Assembly: GCA_020064725.1 (NCBI GenBank)
Contig: JAGTWJ010000019.1
Location: forward strand, 1,054,001-1,118,000
DNA from: Drechslerella dactyloides
Lineage: Eukaryota > Ascomycota > Orbiliomycetes > Orbiliales > Orbiliaceae
Reading direction: 5' to 3'
DNA: 64,000 nt
Both the position numbers and the translations under genes were made by a program. The notes below the pieces were generated by a model, which ran no database searches, was not told the DNA's origin, and saw nothing but the letters and a program-made list of their open reading frames with translations. This document shows positions 56,758-64,000 of this stretch, one piece after another (the stretch's first letter is position 1; each line of letters opens with the position of its first letter).

Positions 56758-59700
56758 AGCAATCCCACCGCAATCGACCGTTCGAGACCAGAACTACCCC
56801 GGATCCGACATCGCAATCGCAATCAGGAGATATCCTCGATTATTCTCCGATATCTGCAATCCTACTTCTCGACGCCGCGTTCCCCTGCAAGGTGTGTGCA
56901 TGCGTTTACGCATCGGCGTATGCCCACACATTTACGTGTTACCACCTTCCTATTTATTTTATTACTATCGTTAAGGGTCTACGCGATGCCGTGGCCAAAG
57001 GAACGACAGACCGCAAGCTCAATCGAGGCAAGATACGCTTCGGGTATTCTGCATGAATATACCCCGAGAAATAACATTCAGCCCACTGAGGCTGCTTTTG
57101 TCCATTGTAGCACAATGCGAGAATTTGCATTGCCACTCCTCTCGTCACGGCGTCTCTTGGGAGGCACGGATCGGTACGGTGTATCTTTATGTATAATCCA
57201 CCTCGACGCCGTACATTCTCCCACCCGTGTAAACGCGGTAGGGCCCAAAGGATGGTCTTGGGGAATATGCTGCATCCATCCCTAGCGTCGATGCAGTGAA
57301 GGAAGAAAGGATACGCCACATATCCAAATCATCAAAGAGGCGTGAAGCATAGGCCACCGTGTGGAGTGGTGGGAGCTATCTGTCTGTACATGCGTAGGAT
57401 CATTTGTGTTTGCCCTTCACTCGGGACACCGTGCGCACATTGGATGGAATTTCGACTGCGATCTCGGCGCAAAGATGATTAGCTGGGCCTGCTATTTTAT
57501 CAAAATCACCCGCCGCGATGGATTTTAGTGTCATGTGCATGGGTTTCCCGCCTGATGGACTGGATTCCTAGCCTCGTGATGTCACATTATCAAATGCAGT
57601 CATCGAGCTGGGAATGCAGGCCAGACGTATTCGCTCAAATGCCATCCCACGACTTTGCCCGTCTTACGGCCTGTACGACGAGGCGGGAATGAACCTTACC
57701 CTTATCTTGTCTCACCGGCGCTGTTGCACAAAGCACCTCCATTCGCTTCAAATTTGCCGACTCCCCTCGCCGCATATACGCATATACCACGGCCATTCAC
57801 CATGCATTTTTTTCCAACCACATGAGAGAAGCATATGCCTATAGCAGCTCCTATTATAATCAGGAATCCAAATATCCGCCCATGTAGCGAGCGAGATTGA
57901 ACATGCGAGCCCCCACTTTCCACGGGCCGAATATTGTCCAGCCTTCCCAGCAGAAATAAGTATCGGTGTGCGTCGACGCATCATCCATGCGCGGACCCGG
58001 AACGGAAAAACAGTTATTGCAGGTTTCGAAACCCAAGCAGATTTGCCAAACCCGCCCGCCGCCGCGATGGCGAGCGAATCCCGACAGACAGACGAGGCAA
58101 ATGGTTATCGGGCTGAATTAATCGTAATCCCGCCACGCACATCATACATATAGCCTCGCAACCTGCATGATATGGGATATCTCACCAGTTGCGGCTGTGG
58201 GCTCGCGAGCGAGCGATATGACGGGCTCAACGAACGAGAGACATAAGCGTTTGCCATAAAACGGCCCGACCGCAAACTTACTTTGACGAATGTTGTGTAT
58301 ATTAACGTTCAAGTAGTGCACGAGCATGAACCATTGGCCTTGCCAGGTCCAGGTTTTGACCAGCGCCCGCGCTCGCATCCTGAGACGAGCTACTTCTATA
58401 ATATTGCGAACAGTACGTAATTTGGTTGGATGGTGGCTACGACTGGCTGCGACGGAATGGCTTGTGAAATTGTCGCAATTGAGTTTTCGATTACTGGTAC
58501 CGAGCCATCCCGAGTCGATCGCCCAACGTTAACGTTACGGCGGTTGCATGATATCCTCTCGGAATGCGTCTTTGCATGATATCCTCCAAACATCGTCTCA
58601 GCGCAGGGATAGATGTGCAGCTGGCCGTTAGTGTACCTCAAGCGCATACTTGATCAACGTCGACAGTCCCACGCCAGCTTGGCATCATCGGAACTCAACG
58701 GGAAAATTCGCGATTAAAATTGATAAACACGGGAAAAACAGGCCAGTCAGGATGAATGATCAAATCAACATAGTGCAGCGCTGCAGCCGGGATGGGCCCG
58801 TATAATATCAAATCTTATTCACCCTGCAAAAACACTATGAAAACTCTTCTTGTTCTTACCAAAAATTCTAGTTAGTTGAAGCACTTCAGTGTGTGGAAGG
58901 TATACACACAGATAAGTATCAGGTATACAGGAACCTTCATCTGTACGCATTTTACCCGAACCCGGTTTACGTGTGATTCGACCGGGAAAATAAGACCTCG
59001 CGCGCCAGAAATGATCAGGGCTATGATTTGCATACGTGCATCCATGGCCAGACACGAGCCTCCATCTGAAGTTTCGGAGGCGAATTTACTAGAAAGTGTC
59101 CTGCGCGCTCGTCTATCGTGATGAGTAAATGCGTCGACCCAGCTCGCTTCCAATAAATATTTCGAATCGAAGACAGCGCCCGGGTACATTATGTGAGCGT
59201 TAGGTAGTTGGTACTACATGTGCAACTGTAGCACGTAGTACTCGCGACTTTGCGCAAGAAGATATCACTGTGTTTTACTTACTTAGTAATGCAATTGCTA
59301 GTCTGTTCGCTTTTGAATATTGGCGTTGGATCAAATTTCAGACTGTTCCTGTCCATCCTGTCGAAATCCATACGCCTGGCGAGCGAATTCGGAAGCCGAA
59401 GAATTCAAACGGTCGACAGGCCGGACCCTGACAAGGCAGGTCAGAATGTCCAGTTCTACGAATCGGAACACGTTCTCCAGCTTCCGATAACGTGGTGCGA
59501 GGGATTATGGACAAGCTTGAGCGCAAGTGCGTTCAGGGACGCCTTTTAATCTACAGATCCAGCTAGCATCTTGACAATGTAAACGATCGATACATGATAC
59601 AAAACAATTTAGTTTTTTTTTTGTTTTTTTGCGAGAGCAGTGGAAGAGCTTCAGAGAGCTACGAATCGAAGGACATAAAGGCGACATTCCAACCTATATC

Positions 59701-62386
59701 ATGGCATGCTATCTGTAGCTACATTTGCACACGGGTGTAATGGTACGAGAGAAGACAACTCTTCATCCATTTGGAATATATACCGCGATAGCTGGAGACA
59801 TGCTTGCACGCATACATTCGCGGAGTACCTAGTGGGTGTATGGTACAGGTACAGTTACCTCGCAAGCCAGACGCCTTCCAGGTACAGGTACAAGTACGAA
59901 GGATGTGTGAATTTAAAAGACGCACGGATCAAAATGCAAGAGGAGGGATAGTCATGGTAGGGCGCGCGTACCCTCAATACCTACCAGGCGCTGTAGGGGC
60001 GTGCGCAATGCAGGAGGTATGTATGGATAGATAGACATGCCGGAGCGCATTTCACATGAATTTGTCTTTCCGATGGTAGTGGGGATGCATGCAGACTCGA
60101 TGGAATGCGATGCCGTCAATTGCATGCGCCGTCAGCAAAGCACGCAGGCGAGCCGATGCCGCCACCGCCGTGACTCAAGAAGGCGAGACGGACGATATCT
60201 CTGGCGAGAGCTAGGAGACATCAAAAAAAAAAAAATACGCAGGAGACCCTCGGAATAACAGTAGGCGCTGCGTCGTCGATATCCACAGACGCATACGCAC
60301 TACGTGTGGGCAAGTACCCATTCCGTAATCGATGTACCGACCTTCGTGAACCGTGCTCCCAATGGCGAGACCGTATTGGCTGGCCACAAATAAGAAAGGC
60401 TTGCCATGAGCCAGGAGGGATGGGAACTAAAACACACGCCCAGCTACCCCCAAAGACCAACAGCTTGCAAGGAAGCTAGCTCCGGATTACAGGTAGTTCC
60501 CGCGACATGGATGGCCCCACCCCACGGGCAGCTTAGCCCCGTTGCCGCTCGTTCTGTCAAACAGACAGACCTGCTCGACGGCAGCTGGCTCGGTCGTGGT
60601 GAACCTTGCAGGGCCGCTCTGCATGCTGAATTGATTGCTGAGGGATGTTCCGCTGGCTGCGTACGCTAGCATCTGTAGTTAGATACTTGGATCCCGAATT
60701 AATTAATATAGCGTCTTCCAATGCAGGGCGTCATGGATGGGAGGGAGATATACACGTTACGTACGTTGTATGAGATCGCAACCGAGAGGTGAGCGGATGG
60801 CCACATGCAGCTCACCTAGCTCTTGAGCTCTTGGAACTCGTCGCAAAGACCCGGATGATTGACTCGGACCGCGGGTTTGTCGGAAGCAGAAAGGAGATTG
60901 AGAGGACGAGGCAAGTATTCCGCAATAGCTGGGCGTCCGCTTCAGCGAAAGCTCTCGGCGTGAGCCTAACCACGATGGAGAGTTCCTCGATAGAAAGGCG
61001 GGGTGGGTGTCCCCGCAACGCTTGAAAGAGGAAGGCAGCAAAACCCGAGCCCGCGTGTTACCCGTCACTGCTGGCTCAACCAGCAACTTGACGACTTTCA
61101 TCAGATGCAATTCCCATCCTGGCGACGACGCAATTGACGGATCCAGATGGGCAGATAGAGAGACAGACCGTCGACAGCTGGCTGCATCCCGCTCACGATT
61201 TAACTGAGAAGATCCCGCCATTCGACGCCCTCTCACGCTATCGGACAAAAAAGCCCTCGCGAGCGAATGATCGTGCAGCATGGGTGGAAAGACAGGTCAT
61301 GGACAAGGCTCCTTCATGCAGACCGCCCACGAAGTTCACACCGGCGCGATCAAACAGGTCAAACAAGCAGTCAAACAGCAGCTTGCGCTCATCGTTATCT
61401 CGAGCCCGGTTCCACGTTCTGGGTCCGGACGCTGGACAGGACGGACGTGGGCAGGCAGCCCTTGATGCACCACCACGAATCGGCACGACCCACCCTGGCA
61501 ATCCCACCATTTCCCTCCCACCCTTTCCCTCGACGCACCGCTCGCAAGCCCGGCTCGCCCGTCCGTCTCTCTGTCTGTGAGCCTCTCGCCCGCTTTTGGT
61601 GTCTGCTCCTCCGCGATCAGGAGCTGCTGAGAGTGAGGGAGAAACGAAAGGAAAGCGGGTCCGTTCTGGGTGGCTCGCAGCCAGTCCCACATCGGTGCAT
61701 TCGATTTTCGAAACTTCTTCATCGATGCTCGGAAGGGAAAGAACACCTGGGAAAGGCAGGATGAGAAGGGTCTCTTCCCCCTTCACGTCTAGTCCTCTTT
61801 TTCTTTCCGGCAAAATGAGAAAAGAAATCTTTGGTGCTGCTCGTGCTCGTGCTCGTGCGGTTCAATATGAGCATCTGCTATGTGACAATTTGACAATTTC
61901 CGACAAAACATGCGCCATAGATAAGCAATGCTTGAATGTTGGTAACGTATGTAAGCAAAAAAGAAAAGAAGCACAGGCGGAAAAAGAAAGAACAAACGAA
62001 AGACAGGAAACAAGAACCCCATCTAACTGCCCGAGCAGCAGATACGTCGAATTCAGCAGCTTCGGGCCATCGTCAATCACCAGCGGGAATGGGTTGGGTT
62101 CGCCTCATCCCATGCCCACCCGCGATTGGAATTAGACTCGCCCACGCAGCAGGCTCCCTGGTGAGGGAGACCTCGAAGGCATTCAGCCACTGCTCTCTTG
62201 TGTCATGGAAGAAGTGTCTTTTCTGACAGAACTGTCAGGTTAATTGGTCGACGAGGACACCTGGTCCGTGGCCAAAATTAAGAGAGGTTGATTCCCCTCT
62301 GTTCTCGGTTGTGGGACCAAAGGTAAAACCCCCACGGCACACTTGCAGCATGTACCCCTTAGCAGATCGAGCCTTGACATATTTTC
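56758..62386. other. Large interval without a convincing gene
   Basis: 3' flank of SEN15, then mixed sequence. The longest frames, minus 60757-61281 (174 aa) and minus 61238-61813 (191 aa), are in different frames, Ser/Arg-rich, and have no splice pair joining them; I could not defend either as a gene, though a spliced gene here is not excluded. A GCTCGT hexamer repeat lies at 61837-61858. From about 61800 the plus strand is strongly purine-rich. Confidence 0.35.
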
Positions 62387-62423
62387 CCACCACCACCACT
62401 TTTTTTTTTCGTGGTGGTGGTGG
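62387..62423. repeat. Perfect 13-bp hairpin of CCA/TGG repeats with T-loop
   Basis: CCACCACCACCAC (62387-62399), an 11-nt loop of ten T and a C, then GTGGTGGTGGTGG (62411-62423), an exact reverse complement. Confidence 0.85.
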
Positions 62424-62707
62424 AGAAAGTGGTGGTCCTTCCTGCCCGACAGACCGAAAGGCAAAGAGAAAAAATTAGGGTGCGATCCAAACCAGAAACC
62501 AACCGAGTCTGTCCAGCAAAGACAGAGAGCCTCAAGCCAGAGCAGAAAGGAAGCAAAGACCAGGCTGAGAAAGCAAATACGCCGTCCCGAGAAGAAGAAA
62601 ACATGTGTGCATATTCATAACTTTCATATCAAGGGCTCGAAAGCAAAGACGGATAAGCCAACAGGTCATGCCATGCGGGAATCGAGAGTGTATCTCGCAT
62701 TTGGGGG

Positions 62708-62739
62708 ACCACCACCACTACCACCACCACCACCACCAC
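62708..62739. repeat. CCA trinucleotide tract
   Basis: About ten CCA units with one CTA interruption, on the plus strand, 285 bp after the hairpin and complementary to its right arm. Confidence 0.8.
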
Positions 62740-63872
62740 GCACCTTGGCCGCCGCTGGGGCGCGCCCATGGGTTTTTAATGCTGGGCTCGACTATCAGCT
62801 ATCCCCCTTCATAATGCCTCAAGCTTTCCGACACTTGGGAATACCCTATCAACGCTGAGACTCTGGTGCCCATCCTGTCCTGTCACAAACCTTTAGCCTG
62901 GTGCATACCTCCAGACATTATATTATCCAGACCCTCACCCGGATCTCTGCTTTTACAACGCCGTGGAACTAACGTTCTGCAGGTTCGACCAAGCGAAAGC
63001 AACTTGGTAACTTCAATCTTGTTCGCTAGCTGCAGGACCGGACCTCACTCTTCAAATTTTCTGATACGCAATTCTCGCGACATCATTTTATCATCACAAA
63101 TTTGCAGCAGACCGGTGCATTTTATGAGCAGGGAAGCGTCAGCCGCCTGGCCTTAGTGCAACTACGGTTTCCCTTGTTTAAATACAAACCTCTCGACCCT
63201 GGCGCATCAGTTCCTGGAACGGCTCTGGTGGGCGGTTGATATTAATACTGACGGAAGGGAGGCGACCGTTTTTGTCTCGAGTTAGAATTACTTTGAAGCC
63301 GTCCAGAGTATCCGAGATAACTGGGCCGCCGAACACCTCAGCTAGCATCCCGCCAGCCCCAGCCCAGCCCACTTACCGCACCAAGTCAACTTCTGCGCCG
63401 CTTTCCTACAACAGAACCGTTTCGCCAAACACCACCACCCAACACAGTTTTCCAGCATTTATATCCCATACCGACAGCCGGACTGCCCTCCAACGTTGGA
63501 GCGAATAGCTGGTGGTTTATCAGATAGTATTCCTTAGTTGGCAAGTAACATTCGGCTCCCTATGGCACTCTTCGAGCTGCTCAAGCCGCCGTTCCCGTCT
63601 TGCGCACACTTATAGGACCCAGCCGGATCCCGTCTCCCATCTCCGACCCGCCACCCAGCAAGCAAGCAATACGGACGAACGTCCGTACACTCGCCTCAAC
63701 CAAGGCATACATCACATATATCACAAGCTTAGATATATATATCCTTGTGCGAGATACCACACGGGCATATATACAGAAGTGGGTGATCATAGCCGCCCAC
63801 CAGTGCTGCCCCTCCTGGTGCTTGCGCAAGCACCCATCGATCACCCCTTCCATGCTCGAGGACCCGATTGTC
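62740..63872. other. Interval before the right edge
   Basis: CT-rich stretches and TATATATATA at 63735-63744 may be leader or promoter of a gene beginning near 63873. No other feature supported. Confidence 0.35.
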
Positions 63873-64000
63873 ATGGCTAAAAGGCCAATACCTGCCGCAC
63901 CTCAACTGCAACCCACGGTCCCAAAGTTTGCCTCCGTCGCCGGCTCCTGCTGCTTCATCAGCATCCGCATCGTCAACTCCAAACACATCAAGGACCGCTG
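63873..64000 (+). CDS. Possible 5' end of a gene running off the window
   Basis: ATG at 63873 opens a frame that stays open to the last base (MAKRPIPAAPQLQPTVPKF, then CCFISIRIVNSKHIKDR). Third positions are mostly C/A/G and the start follows a TATA stretch and a CT-rich leader by about 130 nt. Only 42 codons are visible, so it could be chance; no domain recognised. Confidence 0.3.
   Translation, partial: MAKRPIPAAPQLQPTVPKFASVAGSCCFISIRIVNSKHIKDR

Noticed and set aside
60757..61813. Two long overlapping minus-strand frames (174 and 191 codons)
   Set aside because: Different frames, no joining splice pair, Ser/Arg-biased; kept only as a note in the interval description.
1..64000. CRISPR arrays, bacterial promoters, tRNA and rRNA genes, LTR or TIR transposons
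   Set aside because: Looked for direct repeats, T-loop motifs and terminal repeats by eye; none found. A tRNAscan-SE and RepeatMasker run would settle this.

Overview
The window looks like nuclear DNA of a filamentous ascomycete (Pezizomycotina). Most genes are broken by short introns of about 40-300 nt with GTRNGT donors, CTAAC/CTGAC-type branch sites and YAG acceptors. The recognisable proteins have ordinary fungal homologues: a PMC1-type Ca2+-ATPase, an AIM6-like phosphodiesterase, a DUF2985 membrane protein, SEN15, and a CAD-type alcohol dehydrogenase. There are no operons, ribosome binding sites, rRNA genes or recognisable tRNAs. I assembled all gene models by eye from splice signals and reading-frame phase, without transcript data.

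Layout. 0-5 kb: four divergent paralogues of an unrecognised small protein (111-152 aa) lie head-to-tail on the minus strand, about 1 kb apart, each with a 3- or 6-codon first exon ending at a phase-0 intron. A possible decayed kinase-like fragment sits between copies three and four. 5-10 kb: a 396-aa coiled-coil protein and a 258-aa unknown protein, both minus strand and GC-rich. 10-30 kb: gene-sparse and often AT-rich, with minisatellites, several small spliced genes of unknown function (105, 104, 214 and 187 aa), an F-box gene with an in-frame stop, and a CCHC zinc-knuckle protein. 30-42.7 kb: a five-exon CAD-type alcohol dehydrogenase, the vacuolar-type Ca2+-ATPase, and a short-chain dehydrogenase. 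44-57 kb: a small spliced gene, the AIM6-like gene (six exons), a 766-aa three-TM protein, a Ser/Thr-rich single-TM protein, and a divergent pair (DUF2985 membrane protein / tRNA-splicing endonuclease subunit SEN15) sharing a 1-kb promoter. 57-64 kb: no convincing gene, but strong strand asymmetry, CCA/TGG tracts with a perfect hairpin, and possibly the start of a gene running off the right edge.

The housekeeping-like genes do not form one pathway: Ca2+ sequestration, tRNA splicing, aldehyde/alcohol redox and membrane proteins are simply neighbours. The most unusual element is the four-copy array at the left end, which has the look of a locally expanding, fast-diverging family in a gene-poor segment. 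I recognise no domain in it.
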